A stretch of DNA of 57,693 nucleotides, taken from the IMG/VR virus record IMGVR_UViG_3300025030_001169, positions 1 through 57,693 of that record; one strand, 5' to 3'. The translations under genes were made by a program, and so were the position numbers. Numbering within the stretch: the first letter of the stretch is position 1; each line of letters begins with the position of its first letter. The stretch is from a virus. This document shows positions 40,428-48,830 of the stretch, piece after piece. Under the pieces are notes generated by a model. The model saw only the letters and a program-made list of their open reading frames with translations. It searched no databases and had not been told where the DNA came from.

Positions 40428-41393
40428 ATGAAAGACTATAGATTATCAGAAAACAGGTGGGAAGGTTGTAAACAATACTTTAAAGAGTATGTTGAGAGCA
40501 ATGATATAAATGTTGAGGAAATAGCAATAAAGAATTTAGTAGGATTGATTGGTTTATCCAGAGAACAAATGCTCTGGTATTCGTTTTTGTATTCAATGAC
40601 TCACAATGTCTTTTCAGCTTGGTCAATTCTTTATGAATTTCCAGAATGGAATAACATAAATATGACCAAATTTGAAAGATACTGGAAGCAAGAAAAAGTT
40701 AATTTGGAATTTACAAGCGATCGTAGGAGAGTAAAGAGTTATGATCTTCCAGGAAAAATAATAGAATCATACAGAGGGTTGATGCGAGAAGGACAAGAAG
40801 AAACACTTGGGAAGTATATTGTTGAAGACGCTAATAAGAGTTATTTGAATCTGATGAAATTTTGCGGGCAATTTTATTATTACGGGAGATATTCCATTGA
40901 TTTGTATTTAGGGAAGGCAACACACTTATTGGGATTGAACGTTGCGGGAGAAACAATTAATTTCAAAGAAGCAGAGTCAATTCGCAACGGGATGTTATAT
41001 GCTCTTAATATGAACGAATATATAACAATGCATCACCAAAAACCAATTAAAGTTCTTTCTCCAGCAGATTATGAATTATTAGATTCAAAGTTAAAGAAGT
41101 TAGTGCGAGAAGTGAATCAAGAAATGGGAAGTGAATTCTCCATTTGGGATATAGGAAGCACGCTGTGTCCATATAAAAAGTTGTTTTGGGGGGATAGGTA
41201 TGTAGGATATTATATTGACCGGCAACTTGGAGAATTAAGGCGAGCAGAAGAGAAACTGAAGAATATACCGTTTGATATGTTTTGGGAATTCAGAAAGAAC
41301 TATATGAATAATAATTATTTGGGCGAGTTGAACGGGTGGAGTGATATACGGAAGCCATTACAAAAGAAATTTCAACAAACAGGAGAATTATGA
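40428..41393 (+). CDS. ADDT-like protein (predicted amino acid:DNA transferase)
   Basis: 321 residues from the ATG at 40428; a GTG at 40404 would lie inside the terminator stem. The sequence resembles the ADDT domain described computationally in thymine-hypermodifying phages. An NRWEGCKQYFKEYVE start, REQMLWYSFLYSMTHNVFSA, an internal FYYYGRYSIDLYL, IRNGMLYALNM, then STLCPYKKLF and YVGYYIDRQ. The ADDT group is proposed to attach amino acids or amines to activated 5-hydroxymethyl-pyrimidine in DNA. A PIG-L deacetylase follows with an ATGA overlap. The family assignment is from memory, by eye, and needs a profile search. Confidence 0.55.
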   Translation: MKDYRLSENRWEGCKQYFKEYVESNDINVEEIAIKNLVGLIGLSREQMLWYSFLYSMTHNVFSAWSILYEFPEWNNINMTKFERYWKQEKVNLEFTSDRRRVKSYDLPGKIIESYRGLMREGQEETLGKYIVEDANKSYLNLMKFCGQFYYYGRYSIDLYLGKATHLLGLNVAGETINFKEAESIRNGMLYALNMNEYITMHHQKPIKVLSPADYELLDSKLKKLVREVNQEMGSEFSIWDIGSTLCPYKKLFWGDRYVGYYIDRQLGELRRAEEKLKNIPFDMFWEFRKNYMNNNYLGELNGWSDIRKPLQKKFQQTGEL

Positions 41394-42031
41394 AAATATT
41401 GATCGTACAACCGCATTCTGACGACGCATTATTGAGTTGTTATCACTTGTTTGATTCTACCAATAAAATAGTCATTCTTACAGTTGAAGACGATCAAAAA
41501 AGAATTAGTGAGGACAAACAATTACAGGATATATTTAATGATGTTGTGATTGACAATTGTAAAGATACAGTTGATGGGACATATTCAGATTATTGGAAGA
41601 AACATAAAATATTTAATTGGCGAGAAGTTTTGAAATTATATATTAAAAAATACGATTATGGGGAGTACAAACATTTGAAGTATCAATTGATAGATAAAAT
41701 CACTAAATGCAAAAACAAAGGATTCACAATATTTGTTCCTTTTGGAGCGGGGCACCCATTCCATTTGATAATTCACAAGATTTGCTATAATTTAGCTGAC
41801 TATTTCTACAGAGACTTTCCACATTCTTATAAGACACAGAGAGGGTTGAGATACTTTGAAGAGCAAAAGAACAACTATAGACTTGTATCAAGTACTGATG
41901 TAACCCCATTTCAAGCCGAGAAGATAAGAATTTTTGGCGAGGTCTATAAAAGTCAACGAGCGTTTCAATTTTATGAAAAGAATAATTTAGAAAAATGTTA
42001 TCCAGAAGAAATTTATGAAAGGATTAAATGA
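41390..42031 (+). CDS. PIG-L-type deacetylase
   Basis: 213 residues. The N-terminal VQPHSDDALLS (His9, Asp11-Asp12) is the zinc motif of the PIG-L/LmbE family, and GAGHPFH (His122, His125) gives the later histidine. These enzymes remove acetyl groups from N-acetyl sugars. Here it could unmask an amine on a sugar or side chain joined to the DNA base, or work on the glycan island products. It overlaps both neighbours (ATGA). Confidence 0.78.
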   Translation: MKILIVQPHSDDALLSCYHLFDSTNKIVILTVEDDQKRISEDKQLQDIFNDVVIDNCKDTVDGTYSDYWKKHKIFNWREVLKLYIKKYDYGEYKHLKYQLIDKITKCKNKGFTIFVPFGAGHPFHLIIHKICYNLADYFYRDFPHSYKTQRGLRYFEEQKNNYRLVSSTDVTPFQAEKIRIFGEVYKSQRAFQFYEKNNLEKCYPEEIYERIK

Positions 42032-42315
42032 TGGAAAATTGGTGTACTTGTAATATGATGGGAGAAGGAGGAAGTATGTCTCCCAGATTATGGATTTGTG
42101 AAAAACATGGTAAAACAGGAATGGTTGCATTTTATAGTCTTCAAAAGAAAATAGTTGAGGATCAAAATATATCTATGGATGAGGCATGGGATATTATGAA
42201 TAATATTTTTAAAAAGAAGAATGAGGAATTTAAAGCGCAAGGAAAAATATATTTTGACGAAGATTATTTATTTGATGATATTTGTAAGGAATTAAATTAT
42301 GAAAAAATTAGTTGA
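42028..42315 (+). CDS. hypothetical protein
   Basis: 95 residues. N-terminal WCTCNMMGEG and CEKHG suggest a small Cys/His zinc site; the rest is helical and acidic (EFKAQGKIYFDEDY). Start is ATGATG at 42028; it overlaps the radical SAM gene by 17 bases. Not recognised; may be an accessory of the modification cluster. Confidence 0.55.
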   Translation: MMENWCTCNMMGEGGSMSPRLWICEKHGKTGMVAFYSLQKKIVEDQNISMDEAWDIMNNIFKKKNEEFKAQGKIYFDEDYLFDDICKELNYEKIS

Positions 42316-43240
42316 TGTTCGAACAGAGAATGTAAGACTATTTAATACTCTTTCTATTGAGACTGGTTCAAGATGTAATAGGAAGTGTAAATTTTGTTTT
42401 TGTGGTCACTATGAGCGACCGGATGTATTGCTTGAAATGGATATACTTGTAAGAGTTTGTAAAGAATTAGGGAGTATTAATTATAATGGCTTGGTAGAGT
42501 TGCAAGGTTTTGATGAACCGATGAGAGACAAAAGAATAGAAAATATCATTAAATTATTCAAAAAATTTGTTCCCAAAAGTTCTTTGTTAATAGCAACCAA
42601 TGGGGATTATATTAAGAATAAACAAGATATTAAAAAATTGTTCAATGCAGGGCTGAATCAATTGGTTATAGATTGTTATGATCCCAATAAAGATCGTATG
42701 TTAAAAATGGTTGAATATTGCTTTGATTTGAAAGAAAATGATTTTAAAGATTTGAATTTTGGAGGAAAAGGAATGTATAGCTCTAAAAAATCAAAAACAA
42801 TTGATGTTATTGATAAAAGCCATATGCTTGAAAGAGACAACAGAAGTTTGTTTAATTATGATCACAAAGATAAAAAATATAATGATTGTCTTGCAAACAA
42901 TGCCGGAGCATTATTGGGAAAAGTGACTGGTTTGGGGGAACCAAATCAAAATAAGTATTGTGTGTTACCTTTCAGGAAAGCTACAATAGCTTATACAGGT
43001 ATGTTAACACTTTGTTGCCAACATGCTACAGGAGAAGTTAATTTTGGTGATTTAAGAAAAAATACTTTAATTGAATGTTGGAACAGTGACATCGCTAATG
43101 AGTATAGATTGTTTTTACAAAATAATATGAGAAAAAATCTTAAAGGTTGTGAGAATTGTAGTTTCTTTGGGGGATTTTATCCACATATGATTACCAAAGT
43201 TACTTTTGGAGAAGAAATGGATGAGAAATTATTATCATGA
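42299..43240 (+). CDS. radical SAM/SPASM enzyme
   Basis: 313 residues. The radical SAM cluster site is CNRKCKFC (Cys26, Cys30, Cys33). A Gly/Glu segment (LQGFDEP) and an ATNGDYI strand match the TIM barrel. The C-terminus has a SPASM-like cysteine set: CVLPF, LTLCCQHATGE, LIECWNS and GCENCSFFGG. SPASM enzymes modify peptides, sugars or other small molecules by radical chemistry. Between PIG-L, a GT and a helical kinase, a role in building the DNA base side chain is plausible but unproven. A glycan-tailoring role is the alternative. Confidence 0.82.
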   Translation: MKKLVDVRTENVRLFNTLSIETGSRCNRKCKFCFCGHYERPDVLLEMDILVRVCKELGSINYNGLVELQGFDEPMRDKRIENIIKLFKKFVPKSSLLIATNGDYIKNKQDIKKLFNAGLNQLVIDCYDPNKDRMLKMVEYCFDLKENDFKDLNFGGKGMYSSKKSKTIDVIDKSHMLERDNRSLFNYDHKDKKYNDCLANNAGALLGKVTGLGEPNQNKYCVLPFRKATIAYTGMLTLCCQHATGEVNFGDLRKNTLIECWNSDIANEYRLFLQNNMRKNLKGCENCSFFGGFYPHMITKVTFGEEMDEKLLS

Positions 43241-44067
43241 AGATTTTAATTGCAGTCCCAAGTAAGAATCGTTGGAGAGATAATCAAATTCAGCGAAAAA
43301 CATTAGCGTGGCTTCAATACACAAAATATGACTACGCAATCTTTGTAGAACCACAAGATTTACAAAATTATGTTAACAATATCCCTCAGAATATGGAGAT
43401 TAGACATCAGACTTTTGTTAATATAAAAGAGAATAATAAGGGAATGGGATATTGCAAGTTGATGATTCAGAAATATGCTCAAGAAAACAAATACGACTAT
43501 ATATTTAAGGCTGATGATGACATAATAGGTTGGAGAGACCCAGCGAATCGGGGATTGGGCCATAATGCTCCAAAGAGATCCAAAGAGTATCGTTGTAAAG
43601 AGATATTTGATCCAATGATTGACAAGTCTTTGGAGATGTTTAAAGAACTTGGAGAATATGTTGGGGGAGTCACCCTTCAGTATGGGAATGAAATGCGAGA
43701 CTATGATCCTGAAAAACCATGGATAGGAATAAACAAAAGATTACAATGTTGTTATATAGTGAGAACGGATTTGTTATGTCAGAGAGATGTAGAACATTTT
43801 AGTTTATTTGAAGATTTTATGACTTTTGTTCATTTGATTAAAAGTGGTTATAAGACCATAACATATGGATTAACAGGAATAGAATATGATGGAATTGCTA
43901 ATAGAGAAGGTGGTTTTCAAGATGTTGAAAGAATTAAAGGGAGTCTCCATACGATGATTATGGCGAAGAAAATATATCCTGATTTAATATGGAAGAAAGT
44001 GAATAAGCCATGGAAGTTTGAACCGGATTTTGCAAAAACAAAATTTATAGAAAGGATAAAAATATGA
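43237..44067 (+). CDS. GT-A glycosyltransferase, possibly DNA-base specific
   Basis: 276 residues. KILIAVPSKNRWRDN and a FVEPQDLQNY strand open a GT-A fold; KADDDIIGWRD at residues 91-100 gives the metal DDD motif. Next comes GGVTLQYGNEMRDYD and an acceptor-side FEDFMTFVHLI. The general pattern (SKNR, then a triple-Asp) recalls glycosyltransferases of the TET/JBP-associated and GREB1 groups that modify 5-hydroxymethyl bases. I cannot separate that from a generic GT2. It overlaps the radical SAM gene by an ATGA and belongs to the same unit. Confidence 0.6.
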   Translation: MKILIAVPSKNRWRDNQIQRKTLAWLQYTKYDYAIFVEPQDLQNYVNNIPQNMEIRHQTFVNIKENNKGMGYCKLMIQKYAQENKYDYIFKADDDIIGWRDPANRGLGHNAPKRSKEYRCKEIFDPMIDKSLEMFKELGEYVGGVTLQYGNEMRDYDPEKPWIGINKRLQCCYIVRTDLLCQRDVEHFSLFEDFMTFVHLIKSGYKTITYGLTGIEYDGIANREGGFQDVERIKGSLHTMIMAKKIYPDLIWKKVNKPWKFEPDFAKTKFIERIKI

Positions 44068-44417
44068 AACAAATTTTAATGCCAACCATATTTGTAAAGT
44101 ATGGTGAGACAGGAACAATAAAAGATTTTCTTGAGAATAAAGAAGATAAGGAAATTTATGGGGAGGATGTTAAAATAGTTTGCGAATTGTTAGAAGCAAA
44201 ACCAGAGGAAATAATATTGACGACTTCTGATGAAGATTTTAAATTCACAAAACAAGAACTTTATTTGATGGCGAAAGAATTAAAAAGTGATAGCGGAGAA
44301 ACATTGTATGAATATAATGGTTTGAAGTTTTGTTATCAATATGTAGAAGGAGGATTGGAAGTTTATCAATTTGTAAAAAATAATTTGAAAGAATATGAGA
44401 TCACCAGCAGTAAGTGA
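44064..44417 (+). CDS. hypothetical protein
   Basis: 117 residues, acidic, not recognised. Beta start (ILMPTIFVKYGETGTI) followed by helices (FTKQELYLMAKELKS). Overlaps the GT gene (ATGA) and the next gene by 23 bases. Probably co-expressed with the modification genes. Confidence 0.5.
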   Translation: MKQILMPTIFVKYGETGTIKDFLENKEDKEIYGEDVKIVCELLEAKPEEIILTTSDEDFKFTKQELYLMAKELKSDSGETLYEYNGLKFCYQYVEGGLEVYQFVKNNLKEYEITSSK

Positions 44418-45342
44418 CGCAAATGAACATTTATTACCAGATCAGAAAATAGATGTTGTTGAGGAAAATTTAAGGTTATTTTGGTATTGGATCTACGAAA
44501 GGCATAGCATATATCATCGTAGATTTATATTGAAACAGAAGCCACCCTGGACAAAAGATCCATTGTTGAGGGATTTTAAATTTACAAATGCTTATAGAGA
44601 ATTAGATAGAGTGTCGCAATGGGTCAAGAACAATATTATTAATACAGAAGACACCAAATTCAACAAACTTTTTACACTAATATCTTTCAAGTTGTTTAAT
44701 AAGATTGAGACATTTGAGGAGATTGGCCTACAGCATTATGATACATTTAACCCAATAGAGTTCGAGAAAGGTCTTAAGAGGATTGTAGATAGAGGAGGAA
44801 ATCCATTTACGGATGCTTATTTAGTCAATTCGATGGCGTTCCAAGGAATGAGAAAATACACTGCCTATTCAAGACATGTGATCCCTTTTGTCCATAAAGA
44901 AATGAAAGCATTTTATCGTACAATTCTAACAGCAAAAGAACCTGAAGAGATTATCAAACATTTCTCAGTAATAAAGGGAGTTAGTAATTTTGTGGCGTAT
45001 GAATTGTATTGCGATTTAGATTATTTTGATCCGCCAATAATGAAATTTGATCAGAATGATTATGTAAATACTGGACCAGGAGCAGCAACTGGGGTCGCTT
45101 GGATATTTCCTTCTCGGGCATCTTCTTACAAAGAATGTGAAAAAGTCATTTATGAGTTAAAAAACAAACAAAAGTATTATTTCCAGATATTCGGTTTCAG
45201 CGACTTCCCATATCTCAACAACAAATACGGTAAATTATCTCTAAGAGAAATTGAGCACTCCCTTTGTGAGTTCCAAAAATATAAAAAAATGCAATTGGGG
45301 TTTGGAAAAAGAAGACAGAAATTTATTCCACATATTTATTAA
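44395..45342 (+). CDS. 5-hmdU DNA kinase helical-domain-like protein
   Basis: 315 residues. LRLFWYWIYERHSIYHRRF, then PPWTKDPLLRDFKFTN and AYRELDRVSQWV, followed by MRKYTAYSRHVI and SNFVAYELYCDL. This fits the all-helical family first predicted as alpha-glutamyl/putrescinyl-thymine pyrophosphorylases and now grouped as the helical domain of 5-hydroxymethyl-dU DNA kinases. These act on 5-hmdU already in DNA in thymine-hypermodifying phages. A free-standing P-loop kinase (39386) and an ADDT-like gene (40428) lie in the same cluster. A hairpin (45343-45359) directly follows the stop. The family call is by eye. Confidence 0.7.
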   Translation: MRSPAVSDANEHLLPDQKIDVVEENLRLFWYWIYERHSIYHRRFILKQKPPWTKDPLLRDFKFTNAYRELDRVSQWVKNNIINTEDTKFNKLFTLISFKLFNKIETFEEIGLQHYDTFNPIEFEKGLKRIVDRGGNPFTDAYLVNSMAFQGMRKYTAYSRHVIPFVHKEMKAFYRTILTAKEPEEIIKHFSVIKGVSNFVAYELYCDLDYFDPPIMKFDQNDYVNTGPGAATGVAWIFPSRASSYKECEKVIYELKNKQKYYFQIFGFSDFPYLNNKYGKLSLREIEHSLCEFQKYKKMQLGFGKRRQKFIPHIY

Positions 45343-45359
45343 TATTGGTTCTACCAATA
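45343..45359 (+). terminator. weak stem-loop after the modification cluster
   Basis: TATTGG/CCAATA, loop TTCTA, immediately after the stop codon and followed by AAATTAATA with no T run. Could be a weak terminator or processing site. Confidence 0.3.
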
Positions 45360-45425
45360 AATTAATATCTGTAAACAATCAAGAACAATTGTAAGACAAC
45401 TCACTTCATATTTATTCAATGAAAT

Positions 45426-45434
45426 CAGTTATAA
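45426..45434 (+). promoter_or_regulatory. putative promoter motif before the portal gene
   Basis: TCAGTTATAA (45425-45434), identical to 25513-25522, 29 bases before the portal ATG in a 121-base gap. Confidence 0.45.
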
Positions 45435-45463
45435 TAAAAACAAACAGATTATACTGATATAAT

Positions 45464-47116
45464 ATGGGATTCCAAGAAAAAACCAAAAGCATTGATAGAG
45501 CCATTCAAATTTTAGAGATCAAGAAACAACAAGCGATCACAAAGGCTCTTAGTGGTAATGACCCGAATGATATATTGAAAGCGAGGGATGAATTTGAAGG
45601 GATTCTTCAGAAAGTGGAGAGTCAGAAGAAGTCATTTCTCTTTGACCCGCAGAGTTTTCAGCAGTCGATGGGATTTAAAGATAAGCCGACTGCGATGTCG
45701 TATGCTCTGCTTAGAAATATGGGGCGGACGTCCATAATTAATGCTGTAATAAAAACAAGAATAAACCAAGTTGCTTCCTTTGCGGAACCACAAAGAGATA
45801 AATATTCGTTGGGGTATAAAATTCAGAAGAGGGCCAATTTTGCTGGAGAGGAACAAAAAGAACTAACAACTTTGGAGAGGAAAGAAATTGACGGGATAAT
45901 GAATTTTCTTGAAAATTGTGGAAGAAATAACAAATGGGATGGCGATGATTTTGATGCATTTATCAGAAAAATAACGAGAGATAGTCTTGTTTATGATCAG
46001 AGTTGTTTTGAAGTGGTGCGGGACAGGAGAGGTTTGCCGGTAGAGTTTTTTGCTATAGATGGGGCTTCTATCAGAATAGCGCAGAGCTATGAAGACGCAA
46101 AGGAAGAACAAAAATTCTACAAGACTCCTCAAGAAGGTCAAAACACTTTTCGCAGCTTTTACAGCAATCCATTTAATAATTCAAAAGAGAAAGAAGTAAA
46201 AGGATATTATCCGTCACATGTGCAAATATATAATCAAATGGTGGTGGCCGAGTTCCTTCCCTGGGAGATCTGTTTCGGAATTAGAAATCCCGACACGAAC
46301 CTTTATCTTTTAGGCTACGGAACAAGTGAACTTGAGGAATTAGTTTCTACAATTACAGGTCTTTTGTGGGGAGAGGAATATAATCGTAGGTTTTTTAAGC
46401 AAGGATCAGCACCAAAAGGCATTTTGAAAGTAAAAAATGCGTCTTTAAATCCTTCTAAGTTACAGGAGTTCAGGCAAGAATGGATGGCTACCATGAGAGG
46501 AATTGGGGGAGCCCACCGGACTCCGATAATGGACGGGGACGTGGATTTCGTGGATCTTCAGAAAAATTCACGCGACATGGAGTGGGGGAAATGGCTTGAG
46601 TTCCTTATAAAGATCTCCTGCGCTGTCTTCTTAATCGATCCCGCTGAGGTTAACTTTCCTTTATCTGGTAATTCAGCAGGGAGAGCGTTATTCGAGGGGA
46701 GTAACGAGGCTCGTATTAAGCATTCTAAGGATAAAGGCTTGAGTCCCTTGCTCCGCTTTCATCAGAAGCGTTTGAACAAATATTTGATTACGCCTCTCAA
46801 CCCGAAGTACGAACTGGCTTTCTGCGGAATTGATTCCGCCACGCCGAAAGAAGAATTGGAATTAGATTCGCTTGCAGTTAAGACCTGTAATACTGTAAAT
46901 GAGATAAGGAAGAAGCGAGGAGACAAACCGATTGAGGGGGGAGATATAATTCTTGACGGTATTTTCACCCAGACTCTGCAAATGGAGAAGCAAAATGAAA
47001 TGATGTCTCAACAAGGAGTCCAGGAAGGGAATGAAGATGTAAATCCTGAAGGCCAAGGAGATGAGGAAGAGAACCCCTTTACGAAAGCGTTCACTGATTA
47101 TTTTAATAAATTGTAA
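45464..47116 (+). CDS. portal protein
   Basis: 550 residues. Fits a tailed-phage portal of the HK97/PBSX type. A helical N-terminus precedes RTSIINAVIKTRINQVASF. Next come DSLVYDQSCFEVVRDRRG and PVEFFAIDGASIRIA in the wing, then LGYGTSELEELV and NRRFFKQGSAPKGIL. A stem region contains PAEVNFPLSGNSAGRALFEG. The C-terminus is acidic. The portal forms the ring through which DNA enters and leaves the head. It opens the head operon behind a promoter-like motif. A homing-type endonuclease gene follows at once. Confidence 0.88.
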   Translation: MGFQEKTKSIDRAIQILEIKKQQAITKALSGNDPNDILKARDEFEGILQKVESQKKSFLFDPQSFQQSMGFKDKPTAMSYALLRNMGRTSIINAVIKTRINQVASFAEPQRDKYSLGYKIQKRANFAGEEQKELTTLERKEIDGIMNFLENCGRNNKWDGDDFDAFIRKITRDSLVYDQSCFEVVRDRRGLPVEFFAIDGASIRIAQSYEDAKEEQKFYKTPQEGQNTFRSFYSNPFNNSKEKEVKGYYPSHVQIYNQMVVAEFLPWEICFGIRNPDTNLYLLGYGTSELEELVSTITGLLWGEEYNRRFFKQGSAPKGILKVKNASLNPSKLQEFRQEWMATMRGIGGAHRTPIMDGDVDFVDLQKNSRDMEWGKWLEFLIKISCAVFLIDPAEVNFPLSGNSAGRALFEGSNEARIKHSKDKGLSPLLRFHQKRLNKYLITPLNPKYELAFCGIDSATPKEELELDSLAVKTCNTVNEIRKKRGDKPIEGGDIILDGIFTQTLQMEKQNEMMSQQGVQEGNEDVNPEGQGDEEENPFTKAFTDYFNKL

Positions 47117-47117
47117 T

Positions 47118-47990
47118 ATGACAAAAATAGAGATATACCAAAAAGCGTATGATGTCTTAATAAAGAAGGCAAGAAATAGAGCAAAGCCAGAAGGATATAC
47201 TGAAATCCATCATCCAATTCCTCGCTGTTTGGGTGGTGATGAAAGTAAGGAAAACAAAGTTGCCCTTACAGCAAAAGAGCATTATGAGGCGCACAAGTTT
47301 CTCGCTATGATATATTCAAGCCACCAAAAGATTCAATACGTTTGGTGGTCTATGTGTATTCAAGAGGCAGGAAATCAACAAAGATACAAGGTATCTGCTG
47401 AAGATTATGCGGCAGCGAAGGCAGCTTGGTCAAAAATAATGACTGATCAAATGAATGACCCCAATTCTAAACTTAGAAAATCAGCTGTAGAGGGGATTAA
47501 AAACAGAGTTTTTACAGAGGAAGATAGGAAATTATTGAGCGAGTCATCGAAGAAATTATGGGAAGACCCAGATTGGAGACAAAATCAAGTTGATAAGAGA
47601 ACAGGCAAACATCCCACAGAGGAAGCGAGAAAGAATATGAGTGAGGGACAAAAAGGAAAGGAAATTTCTCAGAAGACAAGGGATGCCACAGCTGAATCAA
47701 ATAAAAATAGAGTTTGGACTCCTGAAATGCGGAAAAACATGAGCGAAGCAAAGAAAGGTACAGTGATATCTGATAAAACCAGAAAGAAAATAAGCAAAAG
47801 CCAAAAAGGAAAGAAAAGAAGTCAAGAAACGAAAATGAATATAAGCAAGGGAATTAATAAATATTGGGAAGAACAGCGCAAAAAGGTTGCAAGTGGCGAA
47901 ATAATCAAACAACCAGATAATAAATTAAAAGACGAGCATGGGAAATATGCAAAGAAATACATAATAAAAATCAAGAAACACACCAAATAA
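47118..47990 (+). CDS. HNH endonuclease with NUMOD3 repeats (homing type)
   Basis: 290 residues from the ATG at 47118. HNH domain near the N-terminus: EIHHPIPRCLGGDES (His31, His32), NKVALTAKEH and HYEAH. Several NUMOD3 DNA-binding repeats follow, such as RKNMSEGQKGKEIS, RKNMSEAKKGTVIS and RKKISKSQKGKKRS. This is the layout of free-standing homing endonucleases. It sits between the portal and the next head gene without interrupting either. A close relative is at 52827. The two probably arose by spread of one selfish gene. Confidence 0.85.
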   Translation: MTKIEIYQKAYDVLIKKARNRAKPEGYTEIHHPIPRCLGGDESKENKVALTAKEHYEAHKFLAMIYSSHQKIQYVWWSMCIQEAGNQQRYKVSAEDYAAAKAAWSKIMTDQMNDPNSKLRKSAVEGIKNRVFTEEDRKLLSESSKKLWEDPDWRQNQVDKRTGKHPTEEARKNMSEGQKGKEISQKTRDATAESNKNRVWTPEMRKNMSEAKKGTVISDKTRKKISKSQKGKKRSQETKMNISKGINKYWEEQRKKVASGEIIKQPDNKLKDEHGKYAKKYIIKIKKHTK

Positions 47991-47999
47991 ATAACAAAT

Positions 48000-48827
48000 A
48001 TGAAAACAATTCAACAACACCAAGAAGACATTAGAACCAACATCCTCTCCAACATCAAAGGATCAGGAGTATTAACACTTTCTTCAGAAGTTCTCGAGAA
48101 AGCGGTCAAAGAGCAAGGACTCGAAGTGTATACAGATGAAGGTATAACAAAATACTTGGGGGATATCAGAAAGGGGATCCTCAGCGGGAATTTTGACCGA
48201 GAAGATCTGGAGAAGGCCAAGTTAGATACCGGAAAATTAATTAAGGTCATAGAGGTTGATAAGTCAGGACGTAAACATGGAAAGTGGATCAAGCGAGGCG
48301 ACGAAGAGAAAGAGGGAAAGAAGGTTTCAAGCATAGACAAGGTGTGGTGGAGCATGGATAAGAAGGAAAAGAACGAATATCTCACAGCATCCCGTTCCAA
48401 AGATAATGCAAAAATTGAGGAGTTCAAGAATAGAATGGTTGGGAAGTATGGAGAGAAAAAGGAGTCCAGTAAAAGAGGCGAATACGATGGCGAGGAACTT
48501 ACAGACAAGGAAAAAGAAATGGGCGTTGATTTTGCATATGAAGATAAGCCAAAGAAAGACATTGAATTCAATGATGAATCGAAGAGGGTGAAAAAAGAGA
48601 ATAGGGAGGATGAAGAGTTGCAGATAATAGTTAATTCTAAGGAATATAAAAATAAATATAAGGAATATTTAGAGGGAGATGTAAAACCATCTCAAAAATC
48701 TCGAGAAGATGCACATAGGTTCGCTTTTAATTTTGTTAAGAAGAAAGGTGGGGAGAAGAAAACATTTGGTTCGAGAGAATTTGATAGAAAATATAAAGCA
48801 AAATTGAAGGCTTTTAAACAAAGATAA
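48000..48827 (+). CDS. head-region protein carrying shared KL and WW modules
   Basis: 275 residues, not a named family. Residues ~77-98 (TGKLIKVIEVDKSGRKHGKW) and ~115-151 (VWWSMDKKEKNEYLTASRS, then IEEFKNRM) recur in the proteins at 49748 and 53820. The remainder is very charged, with a C-terminal lysine-rich part. Predicted helical. Place between portal and head morphogenesis gene suggests a virion or assembly role, and the shared modules suggest a common partner. Function unknown. Confidence 0.6.
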   Translation: MKTIQQHQEDIRTNILSNIKGSGVLTLSSEVLEKAVKEQGLEVYTDEGITKYLGDIRKGILSGNFDREDLEKAKLDTGKLIKVIEVDKSGRKHGKWIKRGDEEKEGKKVSSIDKVWWSMDKKEKNEYLTASRSKDNAKIEEFKNRMVGKYGEKKESSKRGEYDGEELTDKEKEMGVDFAYEDKPKKDIEFNDESKRVKKENREDEELQIIVNSKEYKNKYKEYLEGDVKPSQKSREDAHRFAFNFVKKKGGEKKTFGSREFDRKYKAKLKAFKQR

Positions 48828-48830
48828 TCA

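Noticed and set aside
48011-48571. 186-residue minus-strand open frame across the head-region protein
   Set aside because: Ser/Phe-rich reverse image of a Lys/Glu-rich gene; no start context or family.
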